A stretch of 13,105 bases of DNA from Desulfobacula sp. (GCA_011390085.1 JAABTB010000030.1:1-13105); one strand, 5' to 3'. Positions 5,453 to 13,105 are shown, counted from the first letter of the stretch. The notes: generated by a model from the sequence alone, not told the origin. Program-made: numbers and translations.

Positions 5453-7411
5453 ATGGCATTACCTAACAAACCTGTTGGAGAGCTTAGAGCTGAAAGAGAC
5501 CCAAAGGTTGAGAAAAGAGACGTTGATGTTCTGATTATCGGCGGTGGTATGGCTGCCTGCGGAACTGCATTTGAAATTACAAAATGGGCTGACAGCGGCA
5601 CAAAAATTCTTTTGTGTGACAAAGCAGCCCTTGAAAGATCAGGCGCTGTTGCTCAGGGTCTTTCCGCCATCAACACCTATATCGGCGAAAACAAACCCGA
5701 AGATTATGTCAGAATGGTCAGAAACGACCTGATGGGCATTGTTCGTGAAGACTTGATCTTCGACCTCGGCCGCCACGTTGATGATTCCGTTCATTTGTTT
5801 GAAGAATGGGGACTTCCGGTCTGGAAAAAATCCGATGACGGAAAAAACATGGACGGTAAAAAAGGCCAGAAGGCCGGTACCCTTAAGGGCGGAGCAACTC
5901 CTGTCCGTACCGGTAAATGGCAGATCATGATCAATGGCGAATCCTACAAGAGAATCGTTGCCGAAGCCGGCAAAAAAGCCCTTGGCGCAGACAATATCCT
6001 TGAAAGATGCTTCATCGTTGAAATCCTCAACGACAAAGCCGATCCCACAAGAGTTGCCGGTGCAGTCGGGTTCTCATTGAGAGAAAATAAAGTTTATATC
6101 ATCAATGCAAAAGTTATCGCAGTTGCCTGCGGTGGTGCGGTTAACGTTTACCAGCCCCGGTCAGTCGGTGAGGGTAAAGGCCGCGCCTGGTACCCGGTAT
6201 GGAATGCAGGTTCCACTTATACCATGGCTTTGAGAGCAGGTGCTGAACTTTCCATGATGGAAAACCGCTTCACGCCGGCCCGTTTTAAAGATGGTTACGG
6301 CCCTGTCGGTGCTTGGTTCCTCCTTTTCAAGGCTCAGACCGTTAACGGCCTTGGTGAAAACTATGCAGCTTCTCCGGAAGCAAAGACAGAGCTTGAAAAA
6401 TACGCTCCCTATGGAACCGCCGCCGTTACCCCGACCTGCCTGAGAAACCATCTCATGCTGAAAGAGTACAAAGAAGGCCGTGGCCCCATCATCATGAAGA
6501 CATCTGCAGCCCTTGCAAAACTGGCTGAGACCATGGACAAAAAAGAGTTGAAACACCTTGAATCTGAGGCATGGGAAGATTTCCTCGACATGTCGGTAGG
6601 TCAGGCCGGTCTCTGGTGCGCAACCAATACCGAACCTGAGAAAGTAGACTCAGAAGTCATGCCGACCGAACCGTACCTGTTGGGTTCACACTCCGGCTGC
6701 TGCGGTATCTGGTGCTCAGGCCCGGAAGAAGATTGGGTTCCGGCATCATACAAATGGGGCTACAATAGAATGACAACCGCCAAAGGCCTTTTCACGGCTG
6801 GTGACGGCGTTGGCTGCTCAGGCCATAAATTCTCCTCCGGTTCCCATGCAGAAGGCCGTATGATTGCAAAATCGATGCTGCAGTACCTGAAAGCCGAAGG
6901 CAGCAAAGTGACTGGTTTCAAAGAAACCGATCAAGAACTGGTGGACTTTGTTTACAAACCGGTCAGAAATTATCTTGACCACTGCAATTACACAACTGCA
7001 ACAGATGTTAACCCGAACTACTGCAAACCCGCCGGTATGGCCCTTCGTCTGATGAAGATGACCAATGAATACGGTGGAGGTATCGGAACCTACTATATGA
7101 CTTCCGGTAAAAATCTTGAAATCCTCATGGAAAAATTTGAGATGTTCCGTGAAGATCTTGATAAAATTGCCGCCGGCGACCTGCATGAACTTCTGAGAGC
7201 ATGGGAAATCAACCACCGCCTCTATACGGTTCAGGCTCATTGCCGTCATATCCAGTTCCGTGAAGAATCAAGATATCCCGGCTTCTACTACAGAGGCGAT
7301 TTCATGGGTCAGGATGACAAAGAATGGTTCTGCTTTACGAATTCTTCATACAATAAAGCAACCAACGAATGGACTCTGAAAAAAGTACCGTATATTAAGA
7401 TAATCTCCTAG
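5453..7411 (+). CDS. aprA: Adenylylsulfate reductase, alpha subunit (FAD)
   Basis: AprA is the catalytic flavoprotein of APS reductase, where APS reacts with reduced FAD through an FAD-sulfite adduct. The 652-residue length is normal. The dinucleotide-binding motif is at residues 27-37 (LIIGGGMAACG), followed by the fumarate-reductase-like fold: ERSGAVAQGLSAINTY (61-76), GRAWYPVWNAGSTYTM (243-258), the active-site region MMENRFTPARFKDGYGPVGA (268-287), GSHSGCCGIWCSG (411-423, whose His413 likely corresponds to an active-site His in the Archaeoglobus enzyme) and GLFTAGDGVGCSGHKFSSG (445-463). GGAGG lies six bases before ATG. The gene ends with TAG, with a strong terminator 40 bases downstream that closes the aprBA unit. 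No internal defects are seen. The forward (reductive) role is inferred from the qmo neighbours and organism type. Confidence 0.98.
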   Translation: MALPNKPVGELRAERDPKVEKRDVDVLIIGGGMAACGTAFEITKWADSGTKILLCDKAALERSGAVAQGLSAINTYIGENKPEDYVRMVRNDLMGIVREDLIFDLGRHVDDSVHLFEEWGLPVWKKSDDGKNMDGKKGQKAGTLKGGATPVRTGKWQIMINGESYKRIVAEAGKKALGADNILERCFIVEILNDKADPTRVAGAVGFSLRENKVYIINAKVIAVACGGAVNVYQPRSVGEGKGRAWYPVWNAGSTYTMALRAGAELSMMENRFTPARFKDGYGPVGAWFLLFKAQTVNGLGENYAASPEAKTELEKYAPYGTAAVTPTCLRNHLMLKEYKEGRGPIIMKTSAALAKLAETMDKKELKHLESEAWEDFLDMSVGQAGLWCATNTEPEKVDSEVMPTEPYLLGSHSGCCGIWCSGPEEDWVPASYKWGYNRMTTAKGLFTAGDGVGCSGHKFSSGSHAEGRMIAKSMLQYLKAEGSKVTGFKETDQELVDFVYKPVRNYLDHCNYTTATDVNPNYCKPAGMALRLMKMTNEYGGGIGTYYMTSGKNLEILMEKFEMFREDLDKIAAGDLHELLRAWEINHRLYTVQAHCRHIQFREESRYPGFYYRGDFMGQDDKEWFCFTNSSYNKATNEWTLKKVPYIKIIS

Positions 7412-7422
7412 TGTTAAAGCAA

Positions 7423-7446
7423 TATCTTAGAGTACGTACTTAGATA
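7423..7446 (+). repeat. Palindromic stretch between aprA stop and terminator
   Basis: AGTACGTACT (7431-7440) is a perfect 10-bp palindrome, and TATCT (7423-7427) and AGATA (7442-7446) can extend it as an imperfect stem. It lies immediately before the aprA terminator and may add to the 3' end structure. Confidence 0.3.
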
Positions 7447-7451
7447 AAAAT

Positions 7452-7490
7452 AACCTCCAGGTGCTGAAATATGGCGCCTGGGGGTTTTTT
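7452..7490 (+). terminator. Intrinsic terminator of aprBA
   Basis: An 11-bp stem (7454-7464 with 7474-7484, two G-U pairs) closes a 9-base loop and is followed by six T (7485-7490). A run rich in A lies before the stem. It should end most aprBA transcripts before qmoA. Confidence 0.9.
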
Positions 7491-7515
7491 CAGATTTATA
7501 AAGGATTTGGTTTGC

Positions 7516-7578
7516 CCTGTCTCCTCTTTTGCAAGCGCAAAAAAACATTGTCTTTGCACTTGCAAAATAGGAGAGAGG
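7516..7578. repeat. Long imperfect inverted repeat between aprA and qmoA
   Basis: Two 20-base arms, 7516-7535 and 7559-7578, are reverse complements at 18 of 20 positions. Inside, GCAAA (7537-7541) and TTTGC (7553-7557) extend the stem after one mismatch, leaving an 11-base loop. The total is about 25 base pairs with three mismatches. No T run follows on the plus strand, so it is not a standard terminator, and it lies upstream of the qmo promoter, so it would not be in a qmo transcript started there. It may act on readthrough RNA, as a DNA element, or be a small mobile repeat. Confidence 0.75.
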
Positions 7579-7621
7579 ATGCCAAAGACCAGTATATCTA
7601 TAATTCGATGGATATTAAGAT

Positions 7622-7650
7622 TTGGCAAATAAACAATCAAAGCATAATAT
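7622..7650 (+). promoter_or_regulatory. Promoter of qmoABC
   Basis: TTGGCA (7622-7627), exactly 17 bases, and TAATAT (7645-7650) make a good sigma70-type promoter. The expected start near 7657 leaves a leader of about 18 bases containing GGAGG (7664-7668), six bases before the qmoA ATG. Confidence 0.75.
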
Positions 7651-7674
7651 AACCCAAATGCACGGAGGGACAGC

Positions 7675-8949
7675 ATGACAACAGATAATTTGGCCCCGGT
7701 CAGCGGAAGCATTATGGTGGTTGGCGGCGGCATCAGCGGCCTAACAACTGCCCTGGAAGCTGCCGAAGTGGGGTATGAGGTATTCCTTGTGGAAAAGGAA
7801 GCCTCCCTTGGCGGAAGAGTATCCCAGTTAAAACACTACTTCCCCAAACTTTGCCCGCCAACCTGCGGACTTGAGATCAACTACAGAAGGATCAAGGACA
7901 ACAAAAACATTAAGGTCTTCACGCTTTCCGAGGTACAGAATGTATCCGGATCAGCCGGGGACTATACCGTGACCGTAAAAACAGCTCCCCGGTACGTTAA
8001 TGAAAATTGTACGGCCTGTGGCGAATGTGCAAAAGTATGTGAAACCGAGATCTCTAATGAGTTCAATTTCGGCATGGATCGCAGAAAAGCAGCCTATCTG
8101 CCGCACAACATGGCCTTTCCCATGAGGTATATCATGGACCCTGCCATGAGCACCGATGACCGGGATAAAGTCAAGGCAGCCTGTAAATACAATGCCGTTG
8201 ATTTTGATATGGAAGAAAAGACCATTGACCTGAAGGTCGGGGCCATTGTCTGGAATACGGGCTGGTCCCCTTATGATGCCACCAAAATAGACAATCTTGG
8301 TTTTGGACGGTATCAGAATATTGTCACCAATATGATGCTCGAAAGAATGGCCTCCCTGAACGGACCCACCAGCGGGAAGATTGTCCGGCCTTCCGATGAC
8401 AAGGCCCCCGCAACTATTGCCTTTGCTCAATGCGCAGGATCAAGGGATGAAAATCATCTGCCCTACTGCTCTTATATCTGCTGCATGGCCTCCCTGAAGC
8501 ATGCAACCTATCTCAGGGCTCAATACCCTGAAGCAAAAATCTATATTTATTATATTGATTTGAGAACACCCGGCAGGAAATATGAAAAATTCTATGCCAA
8601 TCTCAAAACCGATAAGAATATTTTCTTTATCAAAGGCAAGGTCGCAGAAGTCAGCGAAGAAGCCGGCACCAGCAACATCAATCTTGTTGCCGAAAATGCC
8701 ATCACCGGTGAGAAAGCTCGGCAGACGGTGGACATGCTCGTTCTTGCAACCGGTATGCAGCCCAATTGCGCCATTGATAAGCCCAATGCAGATCTGTCAT
8801 TCAATGCCGACGGATTTATTGTCAATGACTTTAAAAAAGGCGGCATGTTCGCAGCCGGCTGTGCCAATAAACCTGCTGACGTTGTAACATCCAACCAGAA
8901 TGCCACAGGTATGGCCCTTAAGGCCATTCAGACCCTTGTAAGGAGGTAG
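7675..8949 (+). CDS. qmoA: Quinone-interacting membrane-bound oxidoreductase, flavoprotein subunit QmoA
   Basis: QmoA is an HdrA-like FAD protein of the QmoABC complex, which links the menaquinone pool to APS reductase on the cytoplasmic face of the membrane. In 424 residues, the FAD glycine motif is MVVGGGISGLTTALEAA (14-30), followed by VEKEASLGGRVSQL. C60 and C64 sit beside the flavin region, CTACGECAKVC (C112, C115, C118, C122) looks like a cluster site, and CAGSRDENHLPYCSYICC (C253, C265, C269, C270) is the HdrA-type cysteine set. FVNDF...GMFAAGCANKPADV near the end is the second FAD contact seen in HdrA relatives. The N-terminal HdrA domain is absent, as expected for QmoA. It starts after a good GGAGG and its own promoter; qmoB begins nine bases after the stop. 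Confidence 0.96.
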   Translation: MTTDNLAPVSGSIMVVGGGISGLTTALEAAEVGYEVFLVEKEASLGGRVSQLKHYFPKLCPPTCGLEINYRRIKDNKNIKVFTLSEVQNVSGSAGDYTVTVKTAPRYVNENCTACGECAKVCETEISNEFNFGMDRRKAAYLPHNMAFPMRYIMDPAMSTDDRDKVKAACKYNAVDFDMEEKTIDLKVGAIVWNTGWSPYDATKIDNLGFGRYQNIVTNMMLERMASLNGPTSGKIVRPSDDKAPATIAFAQCAGSRDENHLPYCSYICCMASLKHATYLRAQYPEAKIYIYYIDLRTPGRKYEKFYANLKTDKNIFFIKGKVAEVSEEAGTSNINLVAENAITGEKARQTVDMLVLATGMQPNCAIDKPNADLSFNADGFIVNDFKKGGMFAAGCANKPADVVTSNQNATGMALKAIQTLVRR

Positions 8950-8958
8950 AGGAGAATC

Positions 8959-11298
8959 ATGGATAAGAAAAAATATGGTGTATATATATGCACAGGCTGT
9001 GGAATCGGTGATACCCTCGACATGGAAGCTCTGGTCGCTGTTCCGGATGATGAAGGGGTAAATTGCACCACCCACCCGTTCCTTTGCAGCAAAGAAGGTG
9101 TGGAACTGATCAAAGCCGATATTGCCGGCGGCAAAGTCAATTGCATGGTTATCGGAGCCTGCTCCAGACGCGTCAATTTTGATATTTTCAGTTTTGACGA
9201 TTGTATTGTTGAGCGAGTCAATCTGAGGGAAGGCGTAGTATGGCCCCATCCAAGAGAGACTTATCCCATGCTGACGGAAGATCAGAAGGACGATGAAGAA
9301 CATTTTGATCCGGTTCAGATGAAGGCTGAAGATTATATTCGCATGGGTATGATCCGGATTGAAAAGGTCAAATTGCCGGAACCCTACAAGACAGCCTCTT
9401 TCTCAAAAAAGATCCTGGTCTTGGGGGGCGGTGTAACCGGCATGTCGGCTGCGCTTGATGCAGCCAAAGCCGGGTACGAAGTCACCATTGTTGAAAAAAC
9501 CGATAAGCTTGGTGGATATGCAGCCCAAATGAGGAGCCAGATGCCGGTGGTTGAGCCCTTTGAATCCCTGAGAGCTCCTGTTGTTAACGATTTGATTGCC
9601 GAAATCGGCACTTTTTCAAATATCACTGTCAAGACCGGAACTGAAGTTGCCCGTATTGCCGGACAACCCGGTGAATTCACGGTAACCTTTAAAAAGCCGG
9701 GAGAAAAAATCCCCTTTGATGTTCCCTTTCCGCTGCCCGAAGAAATGAAATTTGATGCTGCAGGCAAAGAACTTGATGCTGCCGCTCAGCATGTCAAATA
9801 TCTTGCATACAATGAAGGCAGAGTGGATATCCTTACGCTGGACCCGGATGGAGAACTTTACGGTGCGGTTGTCCTGGCTGCCGGCTGGCGTCCTGATAAG
9901 CTTGAAGGAAAAGCCTTTGCCCATCTTGGAACCGATCTTGCTGATGTCATTACCAATGATGAATTTGAAAAAATTGCTGCTAAAGGCAAAATCGTCAGGC
10001 CTTCCGACGGAAAAGAAGCTAAAAATGTTGTTTTCATCCAGTCTCCGGGTAAGGAAGAGGACGATGCCGACTTTGAATATGCCGGTTCCGTCACCAGCCA
10101 GGTCGCTCTTAAACAGGCCAAATATGTCAGGGAAGACTATAGCGACGGCAAAGCCTATATCATTTATCAGCATATGAGGACTCCCGGCCTTCAGGAATAT
10201 TTCTATAAAAGCATGCAGCAGGATGACGGCATTTTCATGACAAAAGGTGCCGTCACTTCAGTGGTTCAGCAAGGAAACGGCCTTGCCGTCGCCGCTGTGA
10301 ACACGCTTCTGGGTGAAAATCTTGCCATCAAGGCGGATCTTGTTGTTCTTGCAGGCGGTATGGTGCCCGTGACCAAAGATGATCCGGTGATCAATCTTGC
10401 CTATCGGCAGGGCCCGGCTTTTAGAGACAATGAAATTTTCGGGCAGTACGCCGACTCCAATTATATCTGCTTTCCCTATGAAACCCAGAGGACCGGTGTT
10501 TATGCTGCCGGTGCCATTCGACGGGCCATGACCATTGAAGAATCCATGGAAGACGCCACCGGTGCTGCTCTCAAAGCCATCCAGTGCATCGAAAGCGCCA
10601 ACAGGGGTATGGCTGTTCATCCACGGTCAGGCGATATGACCTTTCCTGAGTTTTTCTTCCAGAGATGCACCCAGTGCAAACGCTGTACGGTTGAATGTCC
10701 CTTCGGCGCACTGGATGACGATGAAAAAGGAACGCCAAAAGCCAATCCGACACGTTGCAGAAGATGTGGAACCTGTATGGGTGCCTGCCCGGAAAGAATC
10801 ATTTCTTTTGCCGATTATACCATTGATTCCATCGGCTCCCAGGTCAAAGCCATCAAGGTTCCTTCAGAGGATGACTACAGTGAGCCTCCTTTCCGGTTCC
10901 TGGCCCTCATCTGCGAAAACGACGCCTTCCCGGCCCTGGACATGGTGGGTTTGAACAAGATAGATTATTCCCCCAATGTCCGCTTTGTGCCGGTCCGGTG
11001 CCTTGGGTCGGTAAATACCATATGGATCAAAGACGCTCTTGCTCAGGGGATGGATGGCGTTATTCTCATCGGCTGCAAACATGGTGATGATTATCAGTGC
11101 CATTTTATAAAAGGCTCCGAGCTTGCTGAAGTCCGTGTAAAGAAAATCGGTGACGCACTTTCAAGCCTTGCGCTTGAAGAAGAGCGCGTGGCTTTTGCAG
11201 AAGTTGCCATTGATGAATATGACAAACTTCCTGGAATAATAAACGCCTTTGTAAAAGAAGTGGAAGACTTAGGTCCGAATCCGTTCAAAGGCTTCTAA
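8959..11298 (+). CDS. qmoB: Quinone-interacting membrane-bound oxidoreductase, subunit QmoB (HdrA-MvhD like)
   Basis: This 779-residue protein combines several modules. Residues 1-140 resemble the HdrA N-terminal domain, with C11, C14, C36, C43, C62 and C68. An FAD domain opens with LVLGGGVTGMSAALDAA (153-169). Two ferredoxin clusters follow: C570, C573, C576, C580 and C600, C603, C606, C610. The C-terminal MvhD-like domain (about 640-779) keeps C652, C681, C706 and C714, a probable [2Fe-2S] site. Where QmoA has the HdrA-type C...C...CC set, QmoB has SPGKEEDDADFEY (362-374) with no cysteine. It acts in the cytoplasmic part of Qmo and is the proposed contact to AprBA in the literature on this complex. 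GAGGAG precedes ATG; qmoC follows after 39 bases. Confidence 0.96.
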   Translation: MDKKKYGVYICTGCGIGDTLDMEALVAVPDDEGVNCTTHPFLCSKEGVELIKADIAGGKVNCMVIGACSRRVNFDIFSFDDCIVERVNLREGVVWPHPRETYPMLTEDQKDDEEHFDPVQMKAEDYIRMGMIRIEKVKLPEPYKTASFSKKILVLGGGVTGMSAALDAAKAGYEVTIVEKTDKLGGYAAQMRSQMPVVEPFESLRAPVVNDLIAEIGTFSNITVKTGTEVARIAGQPGEFTVTFKKPGEKIPFDVPFPLPEEMKFDAAGKELDAAAQHVKYLAYNEGRVDILTLDPDGELYGAVVLAAGWRPDKLEGKAFAHLGTDLADVITNDEFEKIAAKGKIVRPSDGKEAKNVVFIQSPGKEEDDADFEYAGSVTSQVALKQAKYVREDYSDGKAYIIYQHMRTPGLQEYFYKSMQQDDGIFMTKGAVTSVVQQGNGLAVAAVNTLLGENLAIKADLVVLAGGMVPVTKDDPVINLAYRQGPAFRDNEIFGQYADSNYICFPYETQRTGVYAAGAIRRAMTIEESMEDATGAALKAIQCIESANRGMAVHPRSGDMTFPEFFFQRCTQCKRCTVECPFGALDDDEKGTPKANPTRCRRCGTCMGACPERIISFADYTIDSIGSQVKAIKVPSEDDYSEPPFRFLALICENDAFPALDMVGLNKIDYSPNVRFVPVRCLGSVNTIWIKDALAQGMDGVILIGCKHGDDYQCHFIKGSELAEVRVKKIGDALSSLALEEERVAFAEVAIDEYDKLPGIINAFVKEVEDLGPNPFKGF

Positions 11299-11303
11299 TG
11301 ATG

Positions 11304-11321
11304 ACTATTTTTCAAAATAGT
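11304..11321 (+). repeat. Perfect hairpin between qmoB and qmoC
   Basis: ACTATTTTtcAAAATAGT is an 8-bp perfect inverted repeat that ends two bases before the GGGAGG ribosome site of qmoC. As RNA it would form a 7-bp stem with a TTCA loop. It could set qmoC translation or mark a processing site; it is AT-rich and therefore weak. Confidence 0.5.
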
Positions 11322-11337
11322 TGGGAGGTATCATAAT

Positions 11338-12525
11338 ATGACTGAAAAATATCTTGCACAACCTGACCTGGGCTTCATTGCCCAGGTAAGAGGCCTTGGC
11401 GGCGAAACGCTTAAAAAATGTTATCAGTGTGCAACGTGTTCGGTTGCATGTCCCATTGCCCCGGAAAACAGTCCTTTCCCGAGAAAAGAAATGATTGCTG
11501 CATCCTGGGGCCTTAAGGACCGGCTGATTAAAAGTGCGGACATCTGGCTCTGCCACCAGTGCGGTGACTGCACAGACCTTTGCCCGAGGGGAGCTGCTCC
11601 GGGAGATGTTCTGTCGGCTATAAGGTCCGTCGCCATTACTGAATATGCACAGCCTAAATTCCTTGCCAATGCGGTCAATGACCCTAAAAAACTGCCGCTT
11701 CTCATTGGAATACCCGCCATCTGGTTTGCTCTTCTGGCGCTTATCACGGTTTATGGGAAAGAAACCATGACCAGCATCTTTAATGTATTCGGTATTTCCT
11801 GGTCCCATGCCCATGAAGGCGCTGAGCATGTAATTGCCCAGGCTGATTTTTTCTCAACCTGGTTCGTTGATTTGACCTTTGTACCGATTGCAACGGCTGT
11901 TGTTATAATTTTTATTCTCAGCCTTAAGCGTTTTTTAACGGATATTCATGAGAATGCAGTTCTGGAAGGGAAAACGGATAAGACATCCCTGGACTACAAA
12001 GCACTTTTCCAGGCGCTTGTCAGGGTTATTCCAATGGTGCTGAAACATGATAAATTCAATGAGTGTGAATCCAATAAAGACAGGGCCACTCCCCATATGA
12101 TGGTCCTGTATTCTTTTATCGGTCTATTCATCGTTACCAGTATAGGCTTTGTGCTTTTGTATATTGCTCAAATGCCGGGCCCCTATTCACAGCTCAGCCC
12201 GATGAAATGGCTGGCCAATATTTCAGGTGTTGCCCTGGTGATCGGTTCGGGCTTGATGATTAAAAACAGGCTGGATAAAAAAGAAGAGCAAAAAACCTAT
12301 TATAAAGACTGGTTTATTCTCGGAGTTGTCTTTTCACTGGGCCTGACCGGTATGCTGACTGAAATGGCACGCCTTGCCCATATGGCCTATGTATCTTATT
12401 TCTTTTATTTTTTGCATCTGATTGCCATTTTTAACCTGTTTGCCTTTCTGCCGTTTTCAAAAATGGCCCATCTGGTTTACAGACTTACTGCCGTGGCTTA
12501 TGCTGAATATGGAAACAGGAAATAG
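11338..12525 (+). CDS. qmoC: Quinone-interacting membrane-bound oxidoreductase, membrane subunit QmoC
   Basis: QmoC fuses an HdrC-like ferredoxin domain to an HdrE-like cytochrome b. In 395 residues, the N-terminal part carries CYQCATCSVAC (C28, C31, C34, C38) and CHQCGDCTDLC (C72, C75, C78, C82), two [4Fe-4S] sites. The rest has about six hydrophobic segments, near 118-137, 178-197, 256-277, 293-308, 325-341 and 353-372. Histidines near these segments (for example H253, H348, H360, H378) are candidates for heme b ligands; which ones act cannot be told from sequence alone. It oxidises menaquinol and feeds electrons to QmoA and QmoB. GGAGG lies nine bases before ATG. A strong terminator closes the unit at once, so no qmoD or hdrBC follows in the operon. 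Confidence 0.96.
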   Translation: MTEKYLAQPDLGFIAQVRGLGGETLKKCYQCATCSVACPIAPENSPFPRKEMIAASWGLKDRLIKSADIWLCHQCGDCTDLCPRGAAPGDVLSAIRSVAITEYAQPKFLANAVNDPKKLPLLIGIPAIWFALLALITVYGKETMTSIFNVFGISWSHAHEGAEHVIAQADFFSTWFVDLTFVPIATAVVIIFILSLKRFLTDIHENAVLEGKTDKTSLDYKALFQALVRVIPMVLKHDKFNECESNKDRATPHMMVLYSFIGLFIVTSIGFVLLYIAQMPGPYSQLSPMKWLANISGVALVIGSGLMIKNRLDKKEEQKTYYKDWFILGVVFSLGLTGMLTEMARLAHMAYVSYFFYFLHLIAIFNLFAFLPFSKMAHLVYRLTAVAYAEYGNRK

Positions 12526-12547
12526 CCGTTAACACAAAAAACCTATA

Positions 12548-12586
12548 AATGGGGAGGTGATTTTTTATCACCTCCCCATTTTTTTT
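12548..12586 (+). terminator. Intrinsic terminator of qmoABC
   Basis: A perfect 14-bp stem (12548-12561 with 12567-12580), a 5-base T loop and a run of eight T (12579-12586). The upstream A residues can lengthen the stem. This is the strongest terminator in the window, 22 bases after the qmoC stop. Confidence 0.95.
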
Positions 12587-12588
12587 CC

Positions 12589-12617
12589 TTGCATTTTTTA
12601 AAATGAAATAATAATCC
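12589..12617 (+). promoter_or_regulatory. Candidate promoter of the cold-shock gene
   Basis: TTGCAT (12589-12594), 17 bases and TAATCC (12612-12617) fit a sigma70 promoter with an imperfect -10 box. It starts right after the qmoC terminator and would give a leader of about 100 bases, in keeping with the long leaders of cold-shock genes. The leader holds a CCCC...GGGG stem (about 12629-12646) and a palindrome GTATTAATAC (12697-12706) just before the ribosome site. Confidence 0.4.
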
Positions 12618-12725
12618 AGTATGACAAAGCCCCGACGCTTTATGGGGTTGCTCTGCTTGAAAGTGTTTTCCAGGGCAAATTTTTCATAAGTATGTCGTAT
12701 TAATACTAAGTAAGGAGGAAAAATT

Positions 12726-12926
12726 TTGGTGCAAGGAAAAATCAAATGGTTCAATTCAAAAAAAGGTTTTGGTTTTATTGAGCAGGAAACTGGAGAAGAT
12801 GTGTTTGTACATTATTCAGCCATTGAAATGACCGGTTTCAAAACACTTTCAGAAGGAGAACAAGTACAATTTGAAATAGAAGAGAATGATAAAGGGCTTT
12901 CGGCCAAAAAAGTCGTAAAAGTTTAA
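12726..12926 (+). CDS. Cold-shock domain protein (CspA family)
   Basis: A 66-residue single cold-shock domain, the normal CspA length. RNP1 is KGFGFI (residues 13-18) and RNP2 is VFVHY (26-30), with the [15 protein letters not shown] core and the closing [11 protein letters not shown]. Such proteins bind single-stranded RNA or DNA and act as RNA chaperones in the cytoplasm. The start is TTG at 12726, seven bases after AAGGAGG (12712-12718). GTG at 12729 is possible but ten bases away and would shorten the conserved N-terminus. No ATG is available. The gene stands alone with its own terminator. Whether it is cold-induced or constitutive cannot be told from the sequence. Confidence 0.95.
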   Translation: MVQGKIKWFNSKKGFGFIEQETGEDVFVHYSAIEMTGFKTLSEGEQVQFEIEENDKGLSAKKVVKV

Positions 12927-12934
12927 GCAGTATC

Positions 12935-12971
12935 AGGCCAGGGAGGTTTATTCTCGCCCTGGCCTTATTTT
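12935..12971 (+). terminator. Intrinsic terminator of the cold-shock gene
   Basis: A 9-bp stem (AGGCCAGGG 12935-12943 with CCCTGGCCT 12957-12965) and a 13-base loop, followed by TATTTT. It begins eight bases after the stop codon. Confidence 0.85.
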
Positions 12972-13105
12972 CCAAATTCCTACCTTATTAAATTCAAAAT
13001 TGATTTGTCCGTCTTTTCCAGCCATTACATCTTCTTCCATCCCGAATCTTTTTATAACCATTTTTATCCAGTATATATAAATTTATTTTATAAAAACTTA
13101 AAAAG

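Noticed and set aside
6161..6556. 131-codon minus-strand frame inside aprA (and similar long antisense frames in dgt, qmoA and qmoB)
   Set aside because: These lie opposite genes with clear family motifs, lack ribosome sites, and arise from the codon bias of the real genes.
7461..7652. 63-codon plus-strand frame across the aprA-qmoA spacer
   Set aside because: It runs through the terminator stem and the long hairpin, has no ribosome site and no protein-like pattern.
12948..13061. Minus-strand 37-codon frame beginning MVIKRFGMEEDVM and ending inside the cold-shock gene terminator
   Set aside because: It has no ribosome site, ends within a strong terminator stem and resembles no protein I know; AT-rich DNA often gives such frames. 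The rest of 12972-13105 shows nothing else.
1..13105. Mobile elements, CRISPR arrays, tRNA or rRNA genes, or a new defence-type gene cluster
   Set aside because: No transposase, integrase, direct-repeat array, tRNA-like cloverleaf or unknown multi-gene cluster was seen; the window is mostly ordinary core metabolism.

Overview
The window reads as chromosomal DNA from a dissimilatory sulfate-reducing bacterium, most likely a Desulfobacteraceae-type desulfobacterium of moderate GC. This rests on the adjacent gene sets aprBA (adenylylsulfate, APS, reductase) and qmoABC (quinone-interacting membrane-bound oxidoreductase). The taxonomic placement is inferred from protein character and gene order, not from a search.

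Left part (1-4560) is a housekeeping and accessory mix. On the minus strand, infC (translation initiation factor IF-3, running off the left edge) uses a rare ATA start behind a near-perfect sigma70 promoter, and lies downstream of a CDA-superfamily nucleoside deaminase. A divergent intergenic region with an operator-like palindrome separates the deaminase from a plus-strand dGTPase-like HD phosphohydrolase and a YkgJ-family cysteine-cluster protein. A short, apparently frameshifted reading frame follows. On the minus strand a second YkgJ-family protein and a short-chain dehydrogenase/reductase (SDR) form a tight pair; the SDR has Asn where the catalytic Lys is expected.

Central and right part (4560-12590) is the respiratory core. 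A 407-bp gene-free stretch carries two candidate promoters and a structured leader for aprBA. AprB (two [4Fe-4S] clusters) and AprA (FAD) reduce APS to sulfite and AMP in the cytoplasm. A strong intrinsic terminator follows aprA, then a long imperfect hairpin, then a separate consensus-like promoter just before qmoA. apr and qmo therefore appear to be two transcription units although adjacent. QmoA and QmoB (HdrA-like flavoproteins) and QmoC (HdrC-HdrE fusion with a membrane cytochrome b part) are thought to pass electrons from menaquinol to AprBA. qmoC ends at a very strong terminator.

The right end (12590-13105) holds a cold-shock protein gene with a TTG start and its own terminator, then AT-rich sequence with no supported gene.

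I saw no mobile element, CRISPR array, tRNA, rRNA or clearly novel multi-gene system. The items most worth a second look are regulatory structures (the aprA-qmoA hairpin, the aprBA leader, the hairpin before qmoC), the ATA start of infC, the SDR active-site change and the frameshifted small frame.
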